A stretch of DNA of 64,000 bases from JASHPR01 sp963729365 (lineage in GTDB: Bacteria; Actinomycetota; Actinomycetes; Streptosporangiales; Streptosporangiaceae): the NCBI GenBank assembly GCA_963729365.1, contig CAVSNQ010000018.1, positions 372,001 through 436,000 of the forward strand, given 5' to 3'. The notes under the pieces are model-generated. The model did no database searches, was not told the DNA's origin, and was given only the letters and a program-made list of their open reading frames with translations. Positions 48,026 through 57,394 of this stretch are shown piece after piece. Made by a program: the position numbers and the translations under genes. The first letter of the stretch is position 1. Each line of letters opens with the position of its first letter.

Positions 48026-50334
48026 ATGAGCAGCAGGCCAACCACCTCGCACTGGGGCGCGTACCGGGCACGGGCGGAGCCGGACGGCGAGATCGTCGTC
48101 ACGCCGCACCCGGAAGACCCGGCGCCGTCCCCACTGCTCGGCAACATCCCCGGTGCCCTGCGGCACGCCACCCGGGTGCGGCGGCCAGCCGTGCGGCGCG
48201 GCTGGCTTGAGCACGGTCCGGGTCCGAGCGACCGGCGCGGACGCGACGCGTTCTGTGAAGTCAGCTGGGATCAGGCCCTGGACCTGGTCGCCCGCGAACT
48301 GGTCCGGGTGCGGGAATCGGGCGGCAACGAAGCGATCTTCGGGGGCTCGTACGGCTGGGCCAGCGCCGGGCGGTTCCACCACGCGCAGAGCCAGCTGCAC
48401 CGGTTCCTGGCGCTGGCCGGCGGCTACGTGGCCTCGCGCAACACCTACAGCCTCGGCACCTCGGAGGTGCTGCTGCCGCACCTGGTGGGCAGCGCGGGCC
48501 TGGTGCTGCGCGGCGCGTCGTCGTGGCCGACGATCGTGGCCAACACCGAGCTGATCGTGGCGTTCGGCGGCATCCCGGAGAAGAACGTGTACGTGACCCC
48601 GGGCGGAATGACCACGCACGGCACGCCGGGCTACCTAGCGGAGCTCGCGGCCAGGGGAACCCCGATCGTGCTGATCAGCCCGCTCCGCTCCGACCTGCCC
48701 GGCGGCCTGGATGCCGAGTGGCACCCGGTGATCCCGGCGACCGACGTCGCGCTGATGCTCGGGCTCGCGCACACGCTGGCCGCCGAGGGCCGGCACGACA
48801 AGCGATTCCTCGACACCTACACCGTCGGCTACGACACGTTCGAGCGGTACCTGCTCGGCGAGCCCGACGGCGTGCCCAAGGACGCCGCCTGGGCCGGGCC
48901 GGTGTGCGGCGTCGAGCCCGAGGCGATCCGGGCCCTCGCGCGGCGGATGGCGGCCGCGCGCACCCTGGTCACGGTCACCTGGTCGCTGCAGCGGGCCCGG
49001 CACGGCGAGCAGCCGGTCTGGGCCGCGCTGGCGCTGGCCGCGATGCTCGGCCAGATCGGCCTGCCCGGCGGCGGGTTCGGTCACGGCTACGGCTCCATGG
49101 GCGACGTCGGCAGCCACGGGCCGCTGGTGCGGCTGCCCACCCTGAGCCAGGGCCACAACCCGGTGCGCACGTTCATCCCGGTCGCCCGGATCGCGGACCT
49201 GCTGCTGAACCCCGGCGCCGACTACGACTACGACGGCCAGCGGCTCACCTACCCCGACATCCGGCTGGTGTACTGGGCGGGCGGCAACCCGTTCCACCAC
49301 CACCAGGACCTGGGCCGGCTGGGCGCCGCGTTCGGCCGGCCGGACACGATCGTGGTGCACGAGCCGCACTGGACGGCCACCGCCCGGCACGCCGACATCG
49401 TGCTCCCGGTCACCACCAGCCTGGAGCGGGAGGACATCGGCAGCGGGCGGCGGGACAGCCACCTGATCGCCATGCACCAGGTCGCGGACCCGGTCGGGGA
49501 GGCGCGCAGCGACCACGACATTCTCGCCGCGCTGGCCGGCCGCTCGGCGTGGGCCAGGCCTTCACCGAGGGCCGGACCAGCCGCCAGTGGATCGAGCACC
49601 TCTACGGCGAGTGGCGCGAGGCCATGCTCGGCGCCGGGCACCAGGTCCCTGGCTTTGCCGAGTTCTGGGCGGCCGGCGAGTACCGGCTGCCCGCGGGGCC
49701 CGAGCACTTCACGCTGTTCGACAGCTTCCGCGAAGACCCGGTCAGGTCGCCGCTGCGCACGCCGAGCGGGCGGATCGAGATCACGTCCGAGACCATCGCC
49801 GGGTTCGGCTATCCCGACTGCCCGGGGCACCCGGTCTGGCTGGAGCCCGACGAGTGGCTGGGCGCCCCGCTGGCCAGCCGGTTCCCGCTGCACCTGATCG
49901 CCAACCAGCCGTCGACCCGGCTGCACAGCCAGCTCGACGTCGGCGCGACCAGCCAGCGGGCCAAGGTCGCGGGCCGCGAGGCGATCCAGATGCACCCGCA
50001 GGACGCGGCCGGCCGCGGCATCGCGGCCGGGGACGTGGTCCGCGTGTTCAACGACCGCGGCGCCTGCCTGGCCGGGGCCGTGCTGACCACGGCGATCCGC
50101 CGCGGCGTGGTGCGGCTGCCGACCGGCGCCTGGTTCGACCCGGTCCCCGGCGTTGGCCCCGCGCCGCTGTGCGCGCACGGCAACCCGAACGTGCTGACCG
50201 CTGACGTGCCGAGTTCCCGGCTGTCCCAGGGCTGCGCAGGTCAGCACGCGCTGGTCGAGGTGGAACGCTGGCCCGGCGAGCCGCCCCCGGTGACCGTCGG
50301 CTCACCGCCGCCGCTGCTGCCCGCCGCGGGCTGA
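48026..50334 (+). CDS. Molybdopterin oxidoreductase (biotin/TMAO/DMSO reductase-like), apparent 1-base frameshift
   Basis: The ATG at 48026 begins SSRPTTSHWGAYRARAEPDG. The motif AIFGGSYGWASAGRFHHAQS carries the Ser that ligates Mo in BisC/TorA/DmsA-type enzymes; GGNPFHHHQDLGRL and IVLPVTTSLEREDIGSG are cofactor-binding blocks. At 49536-49545 the frame slips by one base; the other frame continues LGVGQAFTEGRTSRQWIEHL through HLIANQPSTRLHSQLDVGAT (C-terminal cofactor domain) to 50334. No Tat signal and no N-terminal Fe-S cysteines, so it is probably a cytosolic BisC-type sulfoxide reductase. Confidence 0.85.
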
Positions 50335-50455
50335 CCCGTTCCCGGCCGGTCCCGGCCATATCCATCGGTTGTTTCCGTCGCTCCCGTTACCATGGGCGTG
50401 GCGAGCGGGATGTCTCCGTCTGAGGCATTTCGTAGCGGCCGCGGTGGGAGGTGTG

Positions 50456-53308
50456 GTGGAGTTCGGCCTGCTTGGGCCGCTGCAGGTTGGTGTCGGGGGG
50501 TCGCGAGTCCCGGTGTCGGCTGGGAAGCAGCGGGTGGTGCTGGCGGCGTTGTTGTTGCGTGCCAATCAGGTGGTGCCGTCGGCTGAGCTGGCCGGGGTGG
50601 TGTGGGAGGGGCGTCCGCCGGAGACGGCGCGGGTGACTTTGCAGAATTACGTGAAGCGGTTGCGGCAGGCTTTAGGGCCGGCGGGTTATGAGCGGATCGC
50701 GACGCGGCCGGCCGGTTATGTGATTGAGGTCGGGCCGGGTGAGCTGGACGTGGCCCGGTTCGGGGAGTTGCAGGCGGCGGGGCGGGCGGCGGCGCGGGCG
50801 GGGGCGTGGGATCGGTCGTCGGCGCTGTTGGGGGCGGCGCTGGGGTTGTGGCGGGGGGTGCCGCTGGCGGATGTTCCTTCGCTGGTGCTGGTGCGGGCCG
50901 AGGTGCCGCGGCTGGCGGAGATGCGGCTGGATGGGCTGGAGGCGCGGATTGACGCGGATCTGCATCTGGGGCGTCACCGGGAGGTGATCGCGGAGTTGCA
51001 GGCGCTGGCCGGGGCGGAGCCGTTGCGGGAGCGGTTGCAGGAGTTGCTGATGCTGGCGTTGTACCGGTCGGGGCAGCAGGCGGCGGCGCTGGCGGTGTAC
51101 CGGCAGGTCCGGCGGCATCTGGTGGAGGAGATCGGGATCGAGCCCGGTCCGGGGCTGCGGGACTTGAACCAGCGGATCCTGCGATCCGACCGGGCCCTGC
51201 TGCCCGCCCCGCCCGCCCCGCCCGCCGTCAACGGGGCCGCGGTGCCCCGGCCGAGCCCGGCCGGTGACGCCGACGGCATCGCCCCGGCCTTGCGCCCGAG
51301 CCTGCCGGCGTCCGTGCCGGACTTCACCGGACGGTCGCGGGAGCTGGAAGCGCTGTCGGCGATGCCGGGCCAGCCCGGCGGCCCGGTGCTGATCACGGCG
51401 ATCGGCGGGACCGCCGGGGTGGGCAAGACCGCGCTGGCGGTGCACTGGGCCCGGCGCGCGGCGGCGGACTTCCCCGACGGGCAGCTGTATGTGAACCTGC
51501 GCGGTTTCGGCCCGGCCGACCCGCTGTCCCCGGGCGAGGCGCTGCGGGCGTTCCTGGACGCGCTGCAGGTCCCGGCGGCCCGGATCCCGGCCACCCTGGA
51601 CGGCCGCCAGACGCTGTACCGCGGGCTGCTCGACGGCAAGCGGGTGCTGATCCTGCTCGACAACGCCCGTGACCCGGCCCAGGTCCGGCCGCTGCTGCCG
51701 GGCACCCCCACCGCGCTGGTCCTGATCACCAGCCGCAACGAGCTCGCCAGCCTGGTCGTGACCGACGGAGCCGAGCAGATCTCGCTGGACGTGCTCACCG
51801 TCACCGAGGCCCGCGAGATGCTGGCCCAGCGGCTGGGCCGGAGCCGGGTCGCGGCCGAGCCGCAGGCCGCCGACGAGCTGATCCGGCTGTGCGCCCGGCT
51901 GCCGCTGGCGCTGGCCATTACCTCCGCCCGCGCCGTGGCCCACCCCGGCTTCCCGCTGGCCGCGCTCGCCGCGGAGCTGCGCGACGCCCGCAGCCGCCTG
52001 GACGCGCTGAGCACCGGTGAGGACACCACCGACGTCCGCGCCGTGCTGTCCTGGTCCTACCAGAACCTGCATACGCCGGCGGCCCGCATGTTCCGGCTGC
52101 TCGGCCTGCACCCCGGGCCCGAGATCACCGGCCCGGCGGCCGCCAGCCTGGCCGGCCTGGACCTGCCCGCCGCCCGCCGCCTGCTGCGCGAGCTGACCCG
52201 CTGCCATCTGCTCGCCGAGCCGTCCCCCGGCCGCTTCGCCTTCCATGACCTGCTGCGCGCCTACGCCGCCGAGCAGTCCGCCGCCGTCGACAGCGAGGCC
52301 GACCGCCGGGCGGCCACCGGCCGGATGCTCGACCACTACCTGCACACCGCGCACGCCGCCGCCGTGGTGATCAACGGTGCCCGCGGGACGCTCGACCTGA
52401 ACCCGGTCCAGCCCGGGACGGTGCCGGAAGCTGTGGACGATCACGAGCAGGCCCTGGCCTGGTTCACCGCCGAGCGGCAGGCGCTGCTCGCGCTGATCGG
52501 GCGGGCCGCCGAAGCCGGGTTCGACGTGCCCGCCTGGCAGCTGCCCTGGACCCTCTCCGACTATCTCGAGTGGCACGGTCAGTGGCACGACCTGGCCGTG
52601 ATCCAGCACGCCGCGCTCGCCGCCACCGAGCGGCTCGGCGACAGCGCCGGGCAGGCCAACGTGCACCGTTCGCTCGGCCGGGCCTGCTTCGGGCTCCGGG
52701 CCTGGGACGACGCCCGCACCCACCTGTCCCGGGCGCTCCAGCTCTACCAGGACCTCGGCGACGGCGTCGGCCAGGCCCGCGTCCACATCAGCCTCGGCAA
52801 GGCCATGGAGCGGATGAGCTGCTACCGCGAGGCGCTCGGCTATGCCCGCCAGGCGCTGGCCCTGTTCGAGGCGGCCGGCAACCGGCCCGGCCAGGCTCGC
52901 GCGCTCAACAACGTGGGCTGGTACCACGCCCTGCTCGGCGACCACCACCAGGCCCTGATGCGCAGCAAGCAGGCCCTCGCCCTGCAGCGCGAGCTCGGCG
53001 ACCGCTGCGGCGAGGCGCACACCTGGGACAGTCTCGGCTACTCTCACTACCAGCTCGGCCACCATGCCAAGTCCACGAGCTGCTATCAGCAGGCCGCTAG
53101 CCTGTTTGCCGAGATCGGCGACCGCACCGGCCAGGCCGAGACGCTCACCCATCTCGGCGACATGCGCAGCGAGGCAGGCAGCCGCCAGGACGCGGTCGCG
53201 GTGTGGCGGCAGGCCCTGCACATCCTCGACGAGATACAGCATCCCGACGCCGATCAGGTCCGCGACAAGCTGAACCGCGCCGCCGCGCCGGTCAGCTCCG
53301 TGAGCTAG
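50456..53308 (+). CDS. AfsR/SARP family regulator (DNA-binding, BTAD, NB-ARC, TPR)
   Basis: About 950 residues. An OmpR-like winged helix starts VEFGLLGPLQV with LQNYVKRLRQAL, followed by a BTAD domain to about residue 243, a Pro-rich linker, an NB-ARC ATPase with Walker A GGTAGVGKTALAV near 316-328 and VLILLDNARD, and C-terminal TPR repeats (ALGYARQALALFEAAGNRPG type). Such regulators activate antibiotic or developmental genes. GGGAGG precedes the GTG. Codon use before about 51185 is TTG/GTT-rich and includes a TTA codon at 50672, while the rest is uniformly C/G-ending, so the N-terminal half looks transferred. Confidence 0.9.
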   Translation: MEFGLLGPLQVGVGGSRVPVSAGKQRVVLAALLLRANQVVPSAELAGVVWEGRPPETARVTLQNYVKRLRQALGPAGYERIATRPAGYVIEVGPGELDVARFGELQAAGRAAARAGAWDRSSALLGAALGLWRGVPLADVPSLVLVRAEVPRLAEMRLDGLEARIDADLHLGRHREVIAELQALAGAEPLRERLQELLMLALYRSGQQAAALAVYRQVRRHLVEEIGIEPGPGLRDLNQRILRSDRALLPAPPAPPAVNGAAVPRPSPAGDADGIAPALRPSLPASVPDFTGRSRELEALSAMPGQPGGPVLITAIGGTAGVGKTALAVHWARRAAADFPDGQLYVNLRGFGPADPLSPGEALRAFLDALQVPAARIPATLDGRQTLYRGLLDGKRVLILLDNARDPAQVRPLLPGTPTALVLITSRNELASLVVTDGAEQISLDVLTVTEAREMLAQRLGRSRVAAEPQAADELIRLCARLPLALAITSARAVAHPGFPLAALAAELRDARSRLDALSTGEDTTDVRAVLSWSYQNLHTPAARMFRLLGLHPGPEITGPAAASLAGLDLPAARRLLRELTRCHLLAEPSPGRFAFHDLLRAYAAEQSAAVDSEADRRAATGRMLDHYLHTAHAAAVVINGARGTLDLNPVQPGTVPEAVDDHEQALAWFTAERQALLALIGRAAEAGFDVPAWQLPWTLSDYLEWHGQWHDLAVIQHAALAATERLGDSAGQANVHRSLGRACFGLRAWDDARTHLSRALQLYQDLGDGVGQARVHISLGKAMERMSCYREALGYARQALALFEAAGNRPGQARALNNVGWYHALLGDHHQALMRSKQALALQRELGDRCGEAHTWDSLGYSHYQLGHHAKSTSCYQQAASLFAEIGDRTGQAETLTHLGDMRSEAGSRQDAVAVWRQALHILDEIQHPDADQVRDKLNRAAAPVSSVS

Positions 53309-53323
53309 CCGGCCCCCTGGTCC

Positions 53324-54130
53324 TCAGGAGGAGGCAGGCGCGCAGCCGACCGCCGCCTCGCTGGTCAGCATCAGGAAGGTCAGCGTCTCCTGCAGATACA
53401 GGCTGACCTCGGTGTCGGTGTGGGAGAGATAGCCGATCGCGAGGTCCTGGCCGAGGTGCAGGCCGAAGTCGCCGCCCCGGGTGGTCAGCACGATCGCGCC
53501 GCTGATCGCGGGCGCCCAGATGATGTCACCGGTCAGCTGCCGCTTGAGGTGCTCGATGATCGGGTAACCGTGATCGCTGGTCTCGCTGACCGCGGTGTAG
53601 GCGTCCGCGCTGAGCAGCACCGAGTACGGGCCGTCGACGCCGGCCACCCGCAGCTGGCTCAGGGCCTGGGCGATGGCCGCCGGGTAGTCCTTGACGTCCG
53701 CCGGGAGGACCACCGGCGGGTTGCTCGACCCCTGGCGGATGCCCTCGATGCCGGCCGCCGGGTAGCCCTCGACGATCGTCCCGTCCTCGGCGAAGGCGAT
53801 CTGCCGCGCGGCATCCTTGACCGGCTGCCAGTCGGCGTCCTGCGCCCCCCGGGCCACGTCATCGATCTCCTCCCGGCTCAGTACGAACGGCGCGCGCAGC
53901 TCGACCAGCGGCGCGACCTGCCGCAGCCGGGCCTGTACGCCCTCGGCGGGCGGGTCGATGCCGCGCACGCGGCCGGTGCCCACGGCGGAGAAATCCACGC
54001 CCGCGGGCCCGTCGGTGTCCACCACGCGCAGGCCGGCCAGGTGGCGCTTGAACGTGCGGGCCGCCTCCTCCTCGATCTGCGCCCAGGCCTCGTCGGAGAT
54101 CGGCGCGAGCTCGCGGTGCAGGTTATTCAT
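53324..54130 (-). CDS. Encapsulin shell protein (family 1, linocin M18-like)
   Basis: A 268-residue HK97-fold protein beginning MNNLHRELAPISDEAWAQIE, the classic encapsulin N-terminus, with RVVDTDGPAGVDFSAVGTGR (E-loop region), VDGPYSVLLSADAYTAVSET and GGDFGLHLGQDLAIGYLSHT. It self-assembles into a nanocompartment. Its ATG overlaps the end of the DyP peroxidase gene by eight bases, so shell and cargo are cotranslated. It is convergent with the SARP gene across 15 bases. Confidence 0.93.
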   Translation of the reverse strand: MNNLHRELAPISDEAWAQIEEEAARTFKRHLAGLRVVDTDGPAGVDFSAVGTGRVRGIDPPAEGVQARLRQVAPLVELRAPFVLSREEIDDVARGAQDADWQPVKDAARQIAFAEDGTIVEGYPAAGIEGIRQGSSNPPVVLPADVKDYPAAIAQALSQLRVAGVDGPYSVLLSADAYTAVSETSDHGYPIIEHLKRQLTGDIIWAPAISGAIVLTTRGGDFGLHLGQDLAIGYLSHTDTEVSLYLQETLTFLMLTSEAAVGCAPASS

Positions 54131-55193
54131 CGTGGGATGCTCCCCTCAGGCTGCCGATATTCAACGAGCCGCTGCGCGCCAGCGTGCCCGGTTCATCCGT
54201 GTCCGCCGCCGCCTTGTCATCGCTGTCGTCGCCGCTGTCGCCGTCGGCCAGGCCTTCCAGCATGGCCGCCGGGGGCACGAAGAACAGCCCGCCGGTCACC
54301 GCCTGGCTGACGTCAAGGATCCGGTCGTAGTTACCCGCCGGACGGCCGATGAACATGTTCCGCAGCATCAGTTCGATCGTGGCCGGCGAGCGCGCGTAGC
54401 CGATGAAGTAGGTCCCGTACTCGCCCGTCCCGACCGTGCCGAACGGCATGTTGTCGCGGACGATCTTCACCTCCCGGCCGCCCTCGGTGATCGTCGTGAG
54501 CGAGCTGTGCGACGAGGATGGTTTCACGGACTCGTCCAGCTCGATGTCGGCCAGCTTCGTCCGCCCGATCACCCGCTCCTGCTGCTCGACCGGCAGCGCG
54601 TTCCAGGCGTCCATGTCGTGCACGTACTTCTGCACGAGCACGTAGCTGCCGCCCGCGTAGGGCGGATCTTCGGCGCCGATGGTCACCGCGTCGAACGCCG
54701 TCTGGCCGTCCGGGTTCTCCGTCCCGTCCACGAAGCCCAGCAGGTCGCGATGGTCGAAGTAGCGGAAGCCGTGCACCTCGTCGGCCACGGTCACGGCGTC
54801 CGACAGCCGCGCCATGATCTGGGTGGCCAGCTCGAAGCACAGGTCCATGCGGGCGGCGCGGATGTGGAAGAGCAGGTCACCGGCGGTCGCCGGGGCGTAC
54901 CGGGGACCCGACCTGATCTCGGTGAACGGATGCAGCCCGGCTGGCCTCGGCGCCCCGGTCAGCCGGTCCCACGCCGCCGCGCCGATTCCGGCCACGCAGG
55001 TCAGGTAGTCCTCGGTGCCGCGGAAGCCTACGGCCCGGATCAGGCCGGCCAGGTCCCCGCACAGCCCGCGCACCGTGTCCGCATTGTCCGGTCCCGGGTT
55101 CACCGCGACGACCAGGAAGATGGCCGCGCCGGTCAGCGGCGAGAGGACGGCCTGCGGCTCGGCGCCCGCGGACCCGGCCGCATCGGTGGTCAC
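54123..55193 (-). CDS. DyP-type peroxidase with encapsulin-targeting tail
   Basis: About 356 residues from the GTG at 55193; a GTG at 55208 is possible. Heme-pocket motifs are GFVDGTENP (distal Asp), VKPSSSHSSL (proximal His) and VRDNMPFGTVG (distal Arg). The C-terminus, after an acidic Asp/Ala linker, carries SGSLNIGSLRG, the canonical cargo-loading peptide for encapsulin. The enzyme oxidises dyes and phenols or protects against peroxide inside the shell. It lies five bases after the nucleotidyltransferase stop and overlaps the encapsulin start. Confidence 0.93.
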   Translation of the reverse strand: MTTDAAGSAGAEPQAVLSPLTGAAIFLVVAVNPGPDNADTVRGLCGDLAGLIRAVGFRGTEDYLTCVAGIGAAAWDRLTGAPRPAGLHPFTEIRSGPRYAPATAGDLLFHIRAARMDLCFELATQIMARLSDAVTVADEVHGFRYFDHRDLLGFVDGTENPDGQTAFDAVTIGAEDPPYAGGSYVLVQKYVHDMDAWNALPVEQQERVIGRTKLADIELDESVKPSSSHSSLTTITEGGREVKIVRDNMPFGTVGTGEYGTYFIGYARSPATIELMLRNMFIGRPAGNYDRILDVSQAVTGGLFFVPPAAMLEGLADGDSGDDSDDKAAADTDEPGTLARSGSLNIGSLRGASHDE

Positions 55194-55197
55194 TCGT

Positions 55198-56016
55198 CTA
55201 TCTTGCACCAGCGTGGTTTTGGCCGTCAGCCGGCCCGTCCTGGCCCAGGCCGGTTGCGGCGCGGGTCACCACCGCCTGCAGCAGCGCCTGGGCGCCGTCG
55301 ACCGCCTCGGTCAGCCGTCCGGCGTCCGGCGCCAGGCCGGTCAGGAGGCCGTCCACCCCGCGCAGCCCGGCCCGGTCGACCAGCGTCTTCTCGTTGGTCA
55401 CCCACTGCCCGGTCGCGGCCAGCACCGCGTGCGCGGCCTGGCAGGCCGCCACCGCGATCGTGCCCGCGGTCTCGGTCAGCCTCCCGCGCGCGGCATGGGC
55501 GCCGCGGCCGTAGTCCAGCGTGGCCTGCGCGTCCTGCCACCACCGGCGCGGGGCGGCGGCCCGCAGCGCGTCCGGGTAGGCCGGCTTGGGCAGGTCACCG
55601 TGCAGCACCTTATTGAGCGCGATCTCCGCGACCACGACGTAGGTGGGGATCCCGGCCAGGTGGAACATCAGCCGCTCGATGCCGAACCGGCCGGCCCGCG
55701 CCTCGGCGAGGTGATGCTCGACATCGCCGAGGTCGCGGTAGTGGACGTCGGTCTTGCGCCCGTCGACCTGCAGCCACGCGCCGCCGTTGAAGACGCCGCC
55801 GCCCCAGCCGCCGATCTCGAACACCGTTCCCGGCCAGCCGATGGCCCGCAGGTCGTCGGGGGAGAAGGCGCCGCGGTAGTAGACGGCAAAGTCCCAGTCG
55901 CTGTCCGGGTGGTTGGTCCCGGCCGCGCGAGAGCCGCCCAGGGTGACCGCGCGCACGCCTGGCAGGCCCGCGAGCCGGTCGGCGATATAGCCACAGAACG
56001 CATCGTCGCCACGCAC
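55198..56016 (-). CDS. Nucleotidyltransferase-domain protein
   Basis: A 272-residue protein of the Pol-beta nucleotidyltransferase superfamily: TLGGSRAAGTNHPDSDWDFA contains the GS...D-x-D metal site, and a third acidic residue lies in GRKTDVHYRD. The C-terminal half is helical. Relatives include aminoglycoside nucleotidylyltransferases and HEPN-associated MNT proteins, but the partner and substrate are unknown. GTG start. Its stop is five bases from the DyP start, so it is probably the first gene of the encapsulin operon. Confidence 0.8.
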   Translation of the reverse strand: MRGDDAFCGYIADRLAGLPGVRAVTLGGSRAAGTNHPDSDWDFAVYYRGAFSPDDLRAIGWPGTVFEIGGWGGGVFNGGAWLQVDGRKTDVHYRDLGDVEHHLAEARAGRFGIERLMFHLAGIPTYVVVAEIALNKVLHGDLPKPAYPDALRAAAPRRWWQDAQATLDYGRGAHAARGRLTETAGTIAVAACQAAHAVLAATGQWVTNEKTLVDRAGLRGVDGLLTGLAPDAGRLTEAVDGAQALLQAVVTRAATGLGQDGPADGQNHAGAR

Positions 56017-56131
56017 AGTGGCGACGATAGTGTGCGGCCCCGGGCCACGTAACCGAGTTGTTCACTGTCGCTGGCGCCGCCGATCGTCGGGTGGCCACGT
56101 GACGTTCACGGCATTTTGTCAGCCTTTCGGC

Positions 56132-56296
56132 ATGACTCACGATGACTCCTCCCTGACTCGTCGGCAGGTACTGGCCGTGGCCGGCGCCCCCACGCCCAAC
56201 TACACCGAGTTCGAGACGTTCACCCTGGTGCGACCGCGCTCGGATCGCCGGGGCGTGGCTGGCCGCACGCCGGAGGCGTCGCCGGTGACCGCCTGA
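56132..56296 (+). pseudogene. Possible remnant of a Tat-exported protein
   Basis: The 54-residue frame starts MTHDDSSLTRRQVLAVAGAP, a twin-arginine n-region (TRRQVLAVAGA), but the hydrophobic core is cut short and the rest is Arg-rich with no family. No good ribosome site. I read it as the 5' end of a deleted Tat-substrate gene inside a 339-base gap between the nucleotidyltransferase and the next gene; it may not be expressed. The rest of the gap holds nothing recognisable. Confidence 0.35.
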
Positions 56297-56355
56297 AGCG
56301 GGCCCGCCGGCCGGCTGGTCTTGAACCGGAGTGGCCGCTGGGGCGTGGAAAGGTT

Positions 56356-57240
56356 ATGGAGAGATCGCACCGCCCGCTGCGGACCAGGCAGCAGCTTGTC
56401 CTGCGAGCGGCCGGGTCTGGGCTGCTCATCGCCACGGGAGCGATTCACCTTGACCTGTACCTGACCGGATACCGGACGATCCCGACGATCGGCTGGCTGT
56501 TCCTGCTGCAGATGATCGCCGCCTTCGGCCTCGCCCTGGCCGTGGGGCTGCTCGGCAGCCGGCTCGCCGCGGTCGCCGGTGCCTTGTTCGCGCTCTCCAC
56601 CCTCGGCGGCTACCTGCTGTCCATCTGGTTCGGCCTGTTCGGGTTCAGGGAAGTCCGCACCACGGCCGGGATCGTCGCCGGCCTGATCGAGATCGCGACG
56701 TTCGCCGTGCTGGCCACGCTGGCCTTGGCGCCTGGGCCGCAACATGCCCAGCGCGGCCCGAAGATGGCCAGGGTGCGGGACGGGCTCCCCGGCGCCCTGG
56801 CGGCGGTCGGCGGGCTGTCGGTGCTGGCCGTGGTGCTGCTCGGAATCGCCGTCGCCGGCGCGGCCGGCCCGTCCGGCGCCGCGGCCGCGTCTTCCTCGTC
56901 GTCCGGTCAGACCCTGAACACCGTCAACATCCACGGCGTGACCGTGCTGACCAGTTCCAAGGGCCTCACGCTGTACTGGTTCGCGCCGGATACCCCGACT
57001 AAGTCGGCCTGTTACGGGAGCTGCGCCGCGTACTGGCCGCCCGTCTACGGCAAGCAGAAGGCCGGTCCCGGCGTCACCGGAACGCTCGGCACGATCAAGC
57101 GATCGGACGGCACGATCCAGGCCACCTACGACGGGCATCCGCTGTACACCTACATCGGCGACAGCGCCCATGGCCAGGCGACGGGCAACAACATCAACCT
57201 GAACGGCGGCCTCTGGCACGAGGTGGTCGCCTCCGGCTGA
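56356..57240 (+). CDS. Membrane protein with COG4315 secreted-repeat lipoprotein domain
   Basis: A 294-residue protein in two parts. Residues 15-165 hold about five transmembrane helices (SGLLIATGAIHLDLYLTGYR and following). A Ser/Ala linker leads to a C-terminal extracytoplasmic domain with GLTLYWFAPDTPTKSACYGS, CAAYWPPVYG and GHPLYTYIGDSAHGQATGNN, the pattern of the secreted-repeat family PF03640/COG4315, with a probable disulfide between the two Cys. Function is unknown. Fusing this usually free lipoprotein domain to a membrane module is uncommon. Confidence 0.82.
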   Translation: MERSHRPLRTRQQLVLRAAGSGLLIATGAIHLDLYLTGYRTIPTIGWLFLLQMIAAFGLALAVGLLGSRLAAVAGALFALSTLGGYLLSIWFGLFGFREVRTTAGIVAGLIEIATFAVLATLALAPGPQHAQRGPKMARVRDGLPGALAAVGGLSVLAVVLLGIAVAGAAGPSGAAAASSSSSGQTLNTVNIHGVTVLTSSKGLTLYWFAPDTPTKSACYGSCAAYWPPVYGKQKAGPGVTGTLGTIKRSDGTIQATYDGHPLYTYIGDSAHGQATGNNINLNGGLWHEVVASG

Positions 57241-57394
57241 GCCGGTGTCCGGCCGGGGTGCAGTCATCCCGTACCCCCAAAATGATCTTGGTTACCGGCA
57301 AAGTTGACGCGCACGCCCGCCCCGCCGCCGGGCCGTGTGCCGGAACCGCCGCCGGGCGGGGGACGTTGAGGCAATGACACGGATGGGAGGCACC

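Noticed and set aside
48523..50334. Second molybdopterin frame as a separate gene
   Set aside because: Its first 340 codons are antifamily shadow of the first frame; only the part after 49545 continues the enzyme, so the two are one frameshifted gene.
50672..53242. Minus-strand 856-codon frame opposite the SARP regulator
   Set aside because: Gln/Arg/Gly-rich antisense translation without domains; the plus strand has complete HTH, NB-ARC and TPR features.
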